A DNA stretch of 5,899 nt. Source: Acidobacteriota bacterium (lineage in GTDB: Bacteria > Acidobacteriota > Terriglobia > UBA7540). Below are positions 1-5,899 of this stretch, piece after piece; position 1 is the stretch's first letter, and every line of letters begins with the position of its first letter. The notes under the pieces are model-generated. The model was not told the DNA's origin. It made no database searches and was given only the letters and a program-made list of their open reading frames with translations. The stretch is from positions 1-5,899 of the forward strand of contig JAJYJL010000593.1 of NCBI GenBank assembly GCA_021789565.1, in the 5' to 3' direction. Position numbers and translations under genes: made by a program.

Positions 1-2228
1 TAGGCAATTCCGACGCGCGGCGCCAGGTTCGCCGGATGGCCGTGCAGCAATGTATCGGGCAAACTTCCCGGGTTCTGACCTGTCACCACGTCCGCTGTCG
101 AGAAGTTCGGCCCCAGCGCCAGGTCCGACAGGTGGCCGTATTTCTCAATGAACGGCGCAGCATACTCCCACCGCCCGCCGAGGTTAAGCGTCAAATGATC
201 GGTCATTCTCCAGTCATCCTGACCGTAAACGTCGTAGCGGGATGAGTGCAGGTAGTTCGCCGGGATGCCGTAGCGCTCGGAAGTCGTCTGGGGAAGGCCC
301 AGCAGAAAATCGGCAAAGTCATAGCCGGTGCTGGGGACCGGCGTTCCCTGAGCGGTGAAGTTGCTGGTGCTGTAGCCGCTAAAGGAAAAGCTCCCCTCGG
401 CGTCGGGATTTGTCAATGAGTTCAACTGGATCTTTGTAATCCCCCCACCAAGCTCCAGGTTGTGCTTGCCCACGCTGTGAATCAGGGAATCTGAAAAGCT
501 CAGGGTCTGGTTGCGAGTGAGCGAGGGAGTTGCGTCGCTCAACCCGCTGAAATTTGTGAAACCAATCGAAGGCAGGCCCCAATCCATGGGGTCTTGTGAA
601 ACGCCCAGGATGCCCAGCGCCCCCGCAATGTCCTGGTTGTAGGAAAACGGGTTGGTCACAAAGGTCCGCGCCCGGTTGAAGTTGGCCGTGAAGTCATTCA
701 CCGTTTTTGTGCCGAAGTTGTGTGTTTCAGTCACGCTGACGTTCTGCATGCGCGTCGTTGTGGTAGAGGTGATGTTCGGGAATCCGGTGATGCCGGCATC
801 ATGGGATGAATTGTAGAAATACATCACCGCCAGATTGTCCTTGCTTGAAATCTGCTGGCCGACTCTCGCCATGAACCTCTGGCTGGAGGTTGGCAGCGAA
901 AGTTGCACGTGGTAGTTCTGCACCTGCCCCGGCAGGTTGGGAAGTGGAAGATATTGCAGCAACCCTTGCGACGCAGAATTGATCATCGATGACGGAATCA
1001 TGTTCCCCTGGAACGCTGTTCGTGGCCCCGGCGACGACGCCGGCTGATAAATGACCGGCATAGTTCCGGTGCCCGGCCCCGAGACAATCGTCGTAGCTGA
1101 AAAATCACCCTGGCGCTCCGCCGCCGTGGGGACCGAGGCCAGAATATTCTCCGGAGTGGTGCCGCGGATCATGTCGAAGTGAGCAAAGAAGCTGGTCTTG
1201 TTGCCACCGTTGTAAATCTTCGGGATGTTCAGCGGGCCGCCCAGTGAAACACCGAAAAACTCTCGATAAAAAGGGGCCTGAGGCTGCGAAGGAGTGTTCA
1301 ATGGATAAGGCCGGGCATCGAAGGCCGAGTTGGTGTAGGAGTCGAAGATGTTCCCTCGAATCCGGTTGGCCCCGGCCCTGCGGAAACCGCCAAAGAAAAA
1401 GACCCGATCGCCGTCACCGCCCCCAAACGGCATGCCTGCGCCGCCACCCGGTCCGCCAGGCCCGCCGCCAAACCTGAAATAGCGCCCCCGGCGCCCGCCA
1501 CCCATGGGAGGCGCGGTGGCATTCACAACGTTGCCGGCCAGCAAAAACGAATTGCTCGCGCCCGCCACGCCCGCGAGGTCGCCTCCAACACCGGCCCCTT
1601 CCTGGCCCGTTTGCCCTGTTCCGCCGCCCTCGGTTGAAAAGCGCAAACCGCCGCTGGAGTCGCCTTCGCCCGCCTCTGCCAGAATACTGTTCAGATCATC
1701 GGCGTTTGCAGGGCCCATACCCCCTTGCGCCGGGAACGCACCGCGCGCGTTCCCCCTGCCGGCTTGCCCGGACGCGCCCCGCTGCTGCCCCTGCGCAGCA
1801 CGTTCCCCCGCCCCGGACTGGCCCGCGCCCGGCCGCCTGAAACCGCCAAAGCCGGCTGGCTCTCCGGGCCTCGCCAGCGCCAGGGTGGCATTCAGCGCAA
1901 CAGGCTTGCCGGCCGTGACCGTCACCGGCCCCAGCAGCGAGGGGCGAAATCCCAGAATCATCACGATCACACGGTACTCGCCCGGCGCCACATCCTTGAA
2001 AGTGTACTTTCCTGTATCGTCAGACCATGTCTGCTTGCGCTGGCGTGTTTGAGGGTTGAAAAGGATGACTCTCGCACCCGGCACCGCAACTTCCCCGGGC
2101 CCGCGCACTTCTCCCTCCACGGTCCCACCCGCCGCCGTTTGCGCCCTCGCTGGCCGACTGATGCAAAGCGCCATCGCCAGAACCGCGGCCAGCATCCCGG
2201 TCAGGTAGAGGAAGTTTTTCGCATTCAT
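1..2228 (-). CDS. Oar-like TonB-dependent receptor with carboxypeptidase-regulatory-like domain (partial, C-terminus off window)
   Basis: Reading the minus strand from the ATG at 2228 gives 742 uninterrupted codons to the window edge. Residues 1-29 form a signal peptide: K4, a hydrophobic stretch, then PARA before Q30, an AxA-type cleavage site. Residues about 35-118 are a CarboxypepD_reg/CnaB-like beta-sandwich (GTVEGEV, PGARVILFN, DDTGKYTFKDVAPGEYRV). Residues about 119-275 are low-complexity Gly/Ala/Arg/Gln-rich sequence, including a GGGPGGPGGG run. From about 276 the protein resembles acidobacterial receptor barrels: RVFFFGGF, NSAFDARPY, GVSLGGPLNIPK, PTAAERQGDFS, SRYDVYGQDDWR, LTLNLGGRWEY. 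Family members usually reach about 1,000-1,200 residues, so several hundred C-terminal residues are missing. The expected role is an outer-membrane channel for energised uptake of a glycan or other large ligand; the ligand cannot be told. I see no clear TonB box or canonical plug. Upstream, GAGG lies 10 nt and AGGGA 2 nt before the ATG. The gene diverges from the 2773 gene. The family call is firm; the substrate is unknown. Confidence 0.9.
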   Translation of the reverse strand, partial: MNAKNFLYLTGMLAAVLAMALCISRPARAQTAAGGTVEGEVRGPGEVAVPGARVILFNPQTRQRKQTWSDDTGKYTFKDVAPGEYRVIVMILGFRPSLLGPVTVTAGKPVALNATLALARPGEPAGFGGFRRPGAGQSGAGERAAQGQQRGASGQAGRGNARGAFPAQGGMGPANADDLNSILAEAGEGDSSGGLRFSTEGGGTGQTGQEGAGVGGDLAGVAGASNSFLLAGNVVNATAPPMGGGRRGRYFRFGGGPGGPGGGAGMPFGGGDGDRVFFFGGFRRAGANRIRGNIFDSYTNSAFDARPYPLNTPSQPQAPFYREFFGVSLGGPLNIPKIYNGGNKTSFFAHFDMIRGTTPENILASVPTAAERQGDFSATTIVSGPGTGTMPVIYQPASSPGPRTAFQGNMIPSSMINSASQGLLQYLPLPNLPGQVQNYHVQLSLPTSSQRFMARVGQQISSKDNLAVMYFYNSSHDAGITGFPNITSTTTTRMQNVSVTETHNFGTKTVNDFTANFNRARTFVTNPFSYNQDIAGALGILGVSQDPMDWGLPSIGFTNFSGLSDATPSLTRNQTLSFSDSLIHSVGKHNLELGGGITKIQLNSLTNPDAEGSFSFSGYSTSNFTAQGTPVPSTGYDFADFLLGLPQTTSERYGIPANYLHSSRYDVYGQDDWRMTDHLTLNLGGRWEYAAPFIEKYGHLSDLALGPNFSTADVVTGQNPGSLPDTLLHGHPANLAPRVGIA

Positions 2229-2651
2229 TTCCCTGAAACCTCGCACGCAAAACCGGCCTGCAATTACTGGCGATGTTTTGCTTAGTATGCCGGACGTGTT
2301 CTGCAACAAAAAGGTTTCGCAGCGAACCCAAAACCCCTCCGGGATGGGCCCGATCCGAAATCTTCCCCCGGCCCGGGAGTCTGCTGAAATCTGTAATTCC
2401 ATATACCCAATATCTCTCCGAAATGACTTCGGCTATGCAAATTGTCTGTAAAAGGTGGAATCGGCACCTCTGCCCGAAGCTCTTGCTAATGTCTGGTAAT
2501 CGGCCGGAACGCATTCTTGCTGGCTCCCGGTCATCATGTGCCAGCCAAAGCTTATCTATTGGTCTTTCCAAAGTTTATAAAGCTCTGCTGCGACAAGCTT
2601 TCTTGTATTCCTGCGTGAAAAGCTCGGCACAGAAAACCCTGCATTGGCGGC

Positions 2652-2675
2652 GGCCTGCTGCGTTCGCAGCAGGCC
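2652..2675. repeat. Perfect 10-bp inverted repeat with 4-nt loop
   Basis: GGCCTGCTGC at 2652-2661 is exactly complementary to GCAGCAGGCC at 2666-2675, with the loop GTTC between. It ends 17 bp before the proposed -35 box of the 2773 gene. A second small dyad, GGGT-GTTT-ACCC, follows at 2678-2689. Neither strand has a T-run after the stem, and no plus-strand gene ends just upstream, so an intrinsic terminator is unlikely. It could be an operator for a dimeric regulator, although the long arms and tiny loop suit a nucleic-acid hairpin better. It could also be one copy of a REP-type dispersed palindrome. The symmetry is seen directly; the function is not known. Confidence 0.75.
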
Positions 2676-2692
2676 TAGGGTGTTTACCCAAC

Positions 2693-2721
2693 TTGACTTT
2701 GGGGGCTTTCAGTACTATATC
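2693..2721 (+). promoter_or_regulatory. Candidate sigma70-type promoter for the secreted-protein gene
   Basis: A -35-like TTGACT (2693-2698, 5 of 6 matches to TTGACA) is followed after 17 bp by TATATC (2716-2721, 4 of 6 matches to TATAAT). A start of transcription near 2728 would leave a leader of about 45 nt before the ATG at 2773. Spacing and placement are good and the -10 box is only fair. The inverted repeat at 2652-2675 sits just upstream of the -35 box, where an activator or upstream element would act. Confidence 0.5.
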
Positions 2722-2772
2722 TAGCGGTAGAAGGGCGAGTGTGTCCGGTCTGGGAACTCGGCAGGGGTCGCC

Positions 2773-3510
2773 ATGGGCAAGAAAATTACCGTAGCGTTGT
2801 TTTTGGCCATACTCGGTGCGATGGTCTTCCCGTTGCCTTCCCAGGGTCAGAAAGGTGTTCTAACCGGGCGCGGCGCGGCCTTCGGAGCGCGGCCACACGC
2901 TCCCTTCAGGGGTGTCCCCCAAGGTGGTTACCTGATTGGAACCAGAGGGCACAGGCATTTCCGCGGTTATCGGTCCGGTTACTTGCCGTACCTGTATCCT
3001 TACGACTATTCGGACTACTATTCCGAACCGTCTCCTTCAGAGACGGAACCGTCGCGGGTGGTGGTTATTGAAAGAGATCAGCCTCGCGCCGAAGCACCGC
3101 CGCCTTCACCTCCTCCTGAATCCCTGATGCTGGAACTCCGGGGCAATCACTGGGTGCGGGTCACGGACTCCGGCCAGACTATGGCCAGCTCGCAAACAGG
3201 CGAAAAAGGTCCCGCAAAGACTGCGAGCATGCGCACCATAACGCCGCAGGAGAGCACAGCCGTCGGGCCGCCACGTGAGCTTCCGCCCGCAGTGCTTGTG
3301 TTCCGCGACGGGCACAAAGAAGAAATCACCAGGTACACCATCGTCGGTGGCGCCATCTATACCAGCGCCGATTACTGGAATGGCAGTTCATGGACGAAGA
3401 AGGTTCCCATTGCCGAGTTGAATGTTCCTGCCACGCTGGAACTGAACCGCGAGCGTGGAGCAAATTTCAGCCTTCCTTCCAGCCCCCAAGTTGTTGTCAT
3501 CCGCCCATAA
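2773..3510 (+). CDS. Secreted hypothetical protein, Tyr/Pro-rich N-terminal half with conserved-looking C-terminal beta domain
   Basis: The 245-residue product starts at an ATG with AGGGG 5 nt upstream. Residues 1 to about 26 are a signal peptide: KK at 3-4, the hydrophobic core ITVALFLAILGAMVF, then a polar SQGQ region. No lipobox cysteine is present, so a soluble periplasmic or extracellular location is inferred. Residues 27-85 are rich in Gly, Arg, His and Tyr, with a Tyr cluster at 67-83 (YLPYLYPYDYSDYY). Residues 86-116 are Pro/Glu/Ser-rich and probably disordered. MLELRGNHWVRV (119-130) may be a short strand pair. Residues about 168-245 look like a compact beta domain (LPPAVLVFRDGHKEEITRYTIVGGAIYT, then VPIAELNVPATLELN and the terminal NFSLPSSPQVVVIRP). 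I recall similar tails in unnamed acidobacterial exported proteins but no assigned function. The Tyr/Pro/Gly-rich front suggests a surface or envelope role, which is only inference. Confidence 0.8.
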   Translation: MGKKITVALFLAILGAMVFPLPSQGQKGVLTGRGAAFGARPHAPFRGVPQGGYLIGTRGHRHFRGYRSGYLPYLYPYDYSDYYSEPSPSETEPSRVVVIERDQPRAEAPPPSPPPESLMLELRGNHWVRVTDSGQTMASSQTGEKGPAKTASMRTITPQESTAVGPPRELPPAVLVFRDGHKEEITRYTIVGGAIYTSADYWNGSSWTKKVPIAELNVPATLELNRERGANFSLPSSPQVVVIRP

Positions 3511-3599
3511 ATTTCCCAGAGGATGAACAGGCAGTCCTGCCGGGGCACGGACGGTCTCCCATGCATTTGTGCGGGCGCAAGCGTCGCGCGCATCCTCGT

Positions 3600-3632
3600 G
3601 CCCTGCGCACGCTGAACCGTTGGCTGCAGGGC
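3600..3632. repeat. Weak 7-bp inverted repeat between the secreted-protein and ManD-type genes
   Basis: GCCCTGC at 3600-3606 is complementary to GCAGGGC at 3626-3632, with a 19-nt loop. No T-run follows, so it is a poor terminator for the gene ending at 3510. The rest of the 3511-3686 gap shows no convincing promoter or gene. A chance match in G+C-rich DNA is quite possible. Confidence 0.25.
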
Positions 3633-3686
3633 CTTCGATAAAAGAACGCATTGTATTGCAGCGAACTTTGGCCGAAAATCACTTCC

Positions 3687-5048
3687 ATGAAAACTGCGAA
3701 ACCTGTAGCGGGCCGGCGCGGGCAGAAAGCTCGCACCAGGAATAAGGACAACGTTTTGGTGATGGGGTCGCCCCGTGCCCAGGAAAGGACCGACAATTCA
3801 ACAGCGCACGCCCGGCCGCCGCTGAAGATCACCGAAGTGCGTGTCATCGTCACCTGCCCCGACCGCAATTACGTTCTGGTCAAAGTTCTCACCAGCGAGC
3901 CGGGACTTTACGGCGTGGGCGACGCCACGCTCAACGGCCGTGAACTGGCCGTAGCCACCCTGCTTGAAAAGCACATCGCGCCCATGCTCATGGGGCGCGA
4001 TCCGGAACAGGTGGAAGACATCTGGCAATGCCTCTATCGCGCTCCCTACTGGCGCTCCGGCCCCGTGCAGATGACGGCGCTTGCGGGCATCGACCTGGCG
4101 CTGTGGGACATCAAGGGCAAGCTGGCCGGCATGCCCGTTTACCAGCTTCTCGGCGGGCGCACCCGGCGAGGAGTGCTGGCTTATACCCACGCCACGGGAA
4201 ACAACTTTGACGAAACCGAAGACGCGGTACGTCGCGCATTAGAGCGCGGATTCAAGGCCGTGCGTGCGCAGGTGGCGATTCCGGGCCTGGAAGGCACTTA
4301 CGGGACTTCTCTGACGAAGGCCTCTGAGGAGACAGCAGGAAGAGTAGACCAGCAAGCCAACCTGCCCGCAACCGAAGTGTTTGAGCCCGGCCCGTACCTG
4401 CGCACCATTCCGAAATTGTTTGAGCGTTTGCGGCTGAAGCTGGGCGACCAGGTTGAACTGCTGCACGACGTCCACCAGAAACTTGCTCCCATTGAAGCCG
4501 CGCGCCTGGCGCATGAGCTTGAGCCTTACCGGCTGTTTTTTCTTGAAGACCCCGTGCCGCCGGAAGCCAAAGACGGCCTGCGCCTCGTCCGGCAGCGATC
4601 TGCCACGCCCATCGCCATGGGTGAGATCATCCATTCGCCGCTTGACTTTGTGCCGCTCATCACCGAACGGCTGATCGATTACCTGCGCTGCGCCGTCACC
4701 CACATTGGAGGACTGACTGCGGCGCGCAAGCTGGCCTCGCTGGCCGAGTTCTGGCAGGTGAAGACCGCGTGGCATGGGCCTGCCGATGTTGGGCCGCCCG
4801 CCCACGCCGCGAGCATGCACCTCGATCTGGCGCTCCAGAACTTCGGCATCCAGGAGATGGTCTTCTTCCCCGACGTTGCGCGAGAGGTGATTCCGGGCGG
4901 GCCTGTGTTTCATGGGGGCTACATAAACGTTGAAGACGTGCCGGGATTGGGGACCGACGTCAACGAGGAACTGGCCAAAAAATATCCCTACCGGCGGTCA
5001 TATTTGCCGCTTGCCCGCCGCAAAGACGGCAGCGTTCACGACTGGTAA
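3687..5048 (+). CDS. manD: Enolase-superfamily sugar-acid dehydratase, mannonate dehydratase (ManD/RspA) type
   Basis: ManD enzymes remove water from D-mannonate (some from D-gluconate) to give 2-keto-3-deoxy-D-gluconate, using Mg2+ in the cytoplasm. From the ATG at 3687 the product is 453 residues; the family core is about 400 and begins here near LKITEVRVIVTCP (residue 46). Residues below are numbered from this ATG. The N-terminal capping domain includes GDATLNGRE (78-86) and YRAPYWRSGP. In the barrel the expected catalytic set is present: R193 (KAVRAQ) and Y205 (GTYGT) as the base pair, metal ligands D261 (LLHDVH), E287 (FLEDP) and E313 (MGEII), H263, H363 (WHGPAD), E390 (FGIQE) and terminal W453. 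The ending KYPYRRSYLPLARRKDGSVHDW is typical of the family. P365 follows HG where the Novosphingobium enzyme has Ala, which I recall as marking low-efficiency members. The start is uncertain: 3687 is the first ATG but lacks a ribosome site, while GTG 3759 or ATG 3762 follow AAGGA at 3744-3748. D-gluconate, or a role other than bulk catabolism, remains possible. Confidence 0.9.
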   Translation: MKTAKPVAGRRGQKARTRNKDNVLVMGSPRAQERTDNSTAHARPPLKITEVRVIVTCPDRNYVLVKVLTSEPGLYGVGDATLNGRELAVATLLEKHIAPMLMGRDPEQVEDIWQCLYRAPYWRSGPVQMTALAGIDLALWDIKGKLAGMPVYQLLGGRTRRGVLAYTHATGNNFDETEDAVRRALERGFKAVRAQVAIPGLEGTYGTSLTKASEETAGRVDQQANLPATEVFEPGPYLRTIPKLFERLRLKLGDQVELLHDVHQKLAPIEAARLAHELEPYRLFFLEDPVPPEAKDGLRLVRQRSATPIAMGEIIHSPLDFVPLITERLIDYLRCAVTHIGGLTAARKLASLAEFWQVKTAWHGPADVGPPAHAASMHLDLALQNFGIQEMVFFPDVAREVIPGGPVFHGGYINVEDVPGLGTDVNEELAKKYPYRRSYLPLARRKDGSVHDW

Positions 5049-5076
5049 GGATTGGTCCCTGCTTTTTCGTGGCTGG

Positions 5077-5103
5077 CGCAGAGCCTGACTCCTGGGCTCT
5101 GCG
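5077..5103 (+). terminator. Hairpin downstream of the ManD-type gene, possible terminator without U-tract
   Basis: CGCAGAGCC at 5077-5085 pairs perfectly with GGCTCTGCG at 5095-5103, and T5086/G5094 can add a wobble pair, leaving a 7-nt loop. It begins 29 nt after the stop codon, a normal place for a transcription end or an mRNA-stabilising 3' stem. The sequence after it (GACGTTAGCG) has no T-run, so it does not meet the standard intrinsic terminator pattern. The stem is clear; its function is uncertain. Confidence 0.45.
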
Positions 5104-5122
5104 GACGTTAGCGCCGACAACG

Positions 5123-5160
5123 AATCAGCGGCAAAAAGCTCTCGCTCCGCGCAATCAGCG
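5123..5160. repeat. Short direct repeat AATCAGCG, two copies 30 bp apart
   Basis: AATCAGCG occurs at 5123-5130 and again at 5153-5160, a 30-bp period close to three helical turns, so both copies would face the same side of the DNA. They lie 50-87 bp before the SDR start codon, in the probable control region. An 8-bp repeat over so short a distance can arise by chance, so a paired regulator site is only a possibility. Confidence 0.3.
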
Positions 5161-5177
5161 ACACCCCGAGGCGGGCA

Positions 5178-5194
5178 GCTTTGCCGCGCAAAGC
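5178..5194. repeat. 7-bp palindrome just upstream of the SDR start
   Basis: GCTTTGC (5178-5184) and GCAAAGC (5188-5194) are exact reverse complements around a CGC centre. The element ends 15 nt before the ATG at 5210, where an operator could block transcription or an mRNA hairpin could hinder ribosome loading. The left arm overlaps TTTGCCGC (5180-5187), which is also complementary to GCGGCAAA at 5128-5135, so two alternative stems are possible. This mutual exclusivity is seen in sequence; any switching function is speculation. Confidence 0.4.
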
Positions 5195-5209
5195 GTGTAC
5201 CATGTTGTC

Positions 5210-5899
5210 ATGGAAAATCTTGAAGGAAAAATTGCATTAGTCACGGGAGCGAGCCGTGGAATCGGGCGCGCCATTGCTGTAGCGCTGGCTGTCGCCGGTG
5301 CTGACGTCGCGGTGAACTTTGTGAGCCGCGGGAAAGAAGCCGCGGAAGTCGAATCTCAGATACTCGGCCTCGGGCGCAAGTGCGTGACCATTCAGGCGGA
5401 CGTTTCGCGCGCGCCGGAGGTAGCTCGACTGGTGAGCGAAATCAAAAAGCAGATGGGTTCCATCGACATTCTCATCAACAACGCGGGCATCTCCCGGCCG
5501 CAGCCCATCGAGGAAATCACCGAGCAGGATTGGGACGACGTGATCACGGTGAACCTGAAATCCTGCTTTCTGGTGACGCAGGCCGTTCTGCCGGGCATGC
5601 GGGCCCGCAAGTGGGGACGCATTATCAATGTGTCGTCGGTGGCCGCGCAGGTCGGAGGCGTGGTCGGCCCGCATTACGCCGCCTCAAAGGCCGGCATGCA
5701 CGGACTGGCGCGCTTTTACGCGCAACGGCTGGCGAAGGAGGGCATCACGGTAAACTCCCTCGCTCCGGCGCTGGTGCGGAGCGACATGCTGGCCCAGGTT
5801 CCCAACGTTACTCCGGAACGCATTCCGGTGGGCCGCTTTGGAGAGCCCGCTGAAGTGGCGGAGGTCGCCGTGATGCTGGCCCGAAACGGCTATATCACC
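5210..5899 (+). CDS. FabG-like short-chain dehydrogenase/reductase (partial, C-terminus off window)
   Basis: The ATG at 5210 opens 230 codons to the window edge. The protein is a classical SDR with a Rossmann fold that reduces a keto group or oxidises a hydroxyl using NAD(P). Visible motifs are the nucleotide loop TGASRGIG (12-19), a D64-V65 pair (QADVS), NNAG (90-93), N115 (TVNL), catalytic S143 (NVSSV) and the Y156-x3-K160 pair (YAASK). VGRFGEPAEVAEV (207-219) and the closing RNGYIT match the usual C-terminal region, so only about 15-20 residues (normally ITGQ...VDGG) are missing. R16 and the S39-R40 pair after beta-strand 2 favour NADP(H), an inference. The usual PG after the NxxAP motif is replaced by PALVRSDM. 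It could be a 3-oxoacyl-ACP reductase or a sugar-acid/polyol dehydrogenase. The ManD-type neighbour makes the latter plausible but sequence alone does not decide. No Shine-Dalgarno sequence is evident before the ATG. Confidence 0.9.
   Translation, partial: MENLEGKIALVTGASRGIGRAIAVALAVAGADVAVNFVSRGKEAAEVESQILGLGRKCVTIQADVSRAPEVARLVSEIKKQMGSIDILINNAGISRPQPIEEITEQDWDDVITVNLKSCFLVTQAVLPGMRARKWGRIINVSSVAAQVGGVVGPHYAASKAGMHGLARFYAQRLAKEGITVNSLAPALVRSDMLAQVPNVTPERIPVGRFGEPAEVAEVAVMLARNGYIT

Larger units (their letters stand above)
2229..2772. other. Divergent intergenic region, no convincing gene
   Basis: This 544-bp stretch separates two divergent start codons. Its middle (about 2390-2640) is visibly more A+T-rich than the flanking genes, as expected for non-coding control DNA. 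A plus-strand open frame at 2273-2794 crosses it, but its translation has a Cys/Arg/Ser-rich composition typical of chance frames and it overlaps the start of the better-supported 2773 gene. The region holds a perfect inverted repeat at 2652-2675, a smaller GGGT/ACCC dyad at 2678-2689, a promoter candidate at 2693-2721, and a weak 5-bp dyad (CCGAA...TTCGG) at 2418-2432. For the receptor on the minus strand I found only a poor promoter candidate (TTGTTG, 16 nt, TACTAA) about 60-90 nt before its ATG, so I do not annotate one. Confidence 0.7.

Noticed and set aside
1..2228. Frameshifted or decaying receptor pseudogene
   Set aside because: The minus-strand frame is open for all 742 codons and keeps a signal peptide, the regulatory-like domain and barrel-type motifs in order. 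The gene is simply cut by the window edge.
1504..2285. Plus-strand open frames of about 180 codons opposite the receptor gene
   Set aside because: They are Pro/Arg/Ala-rich antisense shadows of the Gly-rich, G+C-rich receptor linker, where stop codons are scarce in every frame.
2020..2571. Minus-strand open frame of 183 codons overlapping the receptor start
   Set aside because: It runs in a different frame from the receptor, whose signal peptide and beta-sandwich domain occupy the same DNA, and the rest lies in the intergenic region.
2652..2675. Intrinsic terminator
   Set aside because: There is no T-run on either strand after the stem, and no gene ends close by on the strand it would serve.
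2273..2794. Plus-strand open frame of 173 codons across the divergent intergenic region
   Set aside because: The translation is Cys/Arg/Ser-rich with no recognisable domain. It has no good ribosome site, its upstream part lies in A+T-richer control DNA, and it overlaps the start of the better-supported gene at 2773.
4239..4913. Minus-strand open frame of 224 codons antisense to the ManD-type gene
   Set aside because: It mirrors codon bias of the plus-strand gene, which has conserved catalytic residues throughout. The antisense translation shows no family features.
5380..5853. Plus-strand open frame of 157 codons inside the SDR gene
   Set aside because: It is an Arg/Gly/His-rich out-of-frame shadow of the SDR coding sequence, which shows the full set of SDR motifs.

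Overview
The window (5,899 bp, high G+C, roughly 60% by eye) looks like chromosomal DNA of an Acidobacteriota-type bacterium. The main reason is the large gene on the left. It encodes a secreted outer-membrane receptor with an N-terminal carboxypeptidase-regulatory-like domain, a Gly/Arg-rich linker and a TonB-dependent-receptor-type barrel (Oar-like), a family greatly expanded in that phylum. The small secreted protein next to it also resembles hypothetical proteins I associate with the same phylum. This taxonomic call rests on recall, not on a search.

Layout. Positions 2228 down to 1 (minus strand) hold the 5' part of the receptor gene, open without interruption for 742 codons and running off the left edge. 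Positions 2229-2772 are a divergent intergenic region with no convincing gene. It holds a perfect 10-bp inverted repeat (2652-2675) directly upstream of a plausible sigma70-type promoter (2693-2721). That promoter fits a plus-strand gene at 2773-3510 for a 245-residue exported protein of unknown function. After a 176-bp gap comes a complete enolase-superfamily gene of the mannonate dehydratase (ManD/RspA) type, ending at 5048. A 161-bp gap with a hairpin, a short palindrome and a small direct repeat separates it from a FabG-like short-chain dehydrogenase/reductase (5210 onward), which is cut by the right edge about 15-20 residues before its expected end.

How the genes may work together. ManD-type enzymes dehydrate sugar acids (D-mannonate or D-gluconate) to 2-keto-3-deoxygluconate, and SDR enzymes often supply neighbouring keto/hydroxy conversions of sugar acids. 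A TonB-type receptor could import a glycan or its breakdown products. A sugar-acid utilisation locus is therefore a reasonable but unproven reading. The receptor is divergent, and the gaps between the plus-strand genes (about 160-180 bp, each with possible secondary structure) argue against a tight operon.

I found no RNA genes, CRISPR array, insertion sequence or phage feature, and no clear sign of a wholly new system. The points most worth a second look are the receptor's missing plug motif, the palindrome beside the promoter, the His-Gly-Pro active-site variant and start-site problem in the ManD homologue, and the unassigned secreted protein.
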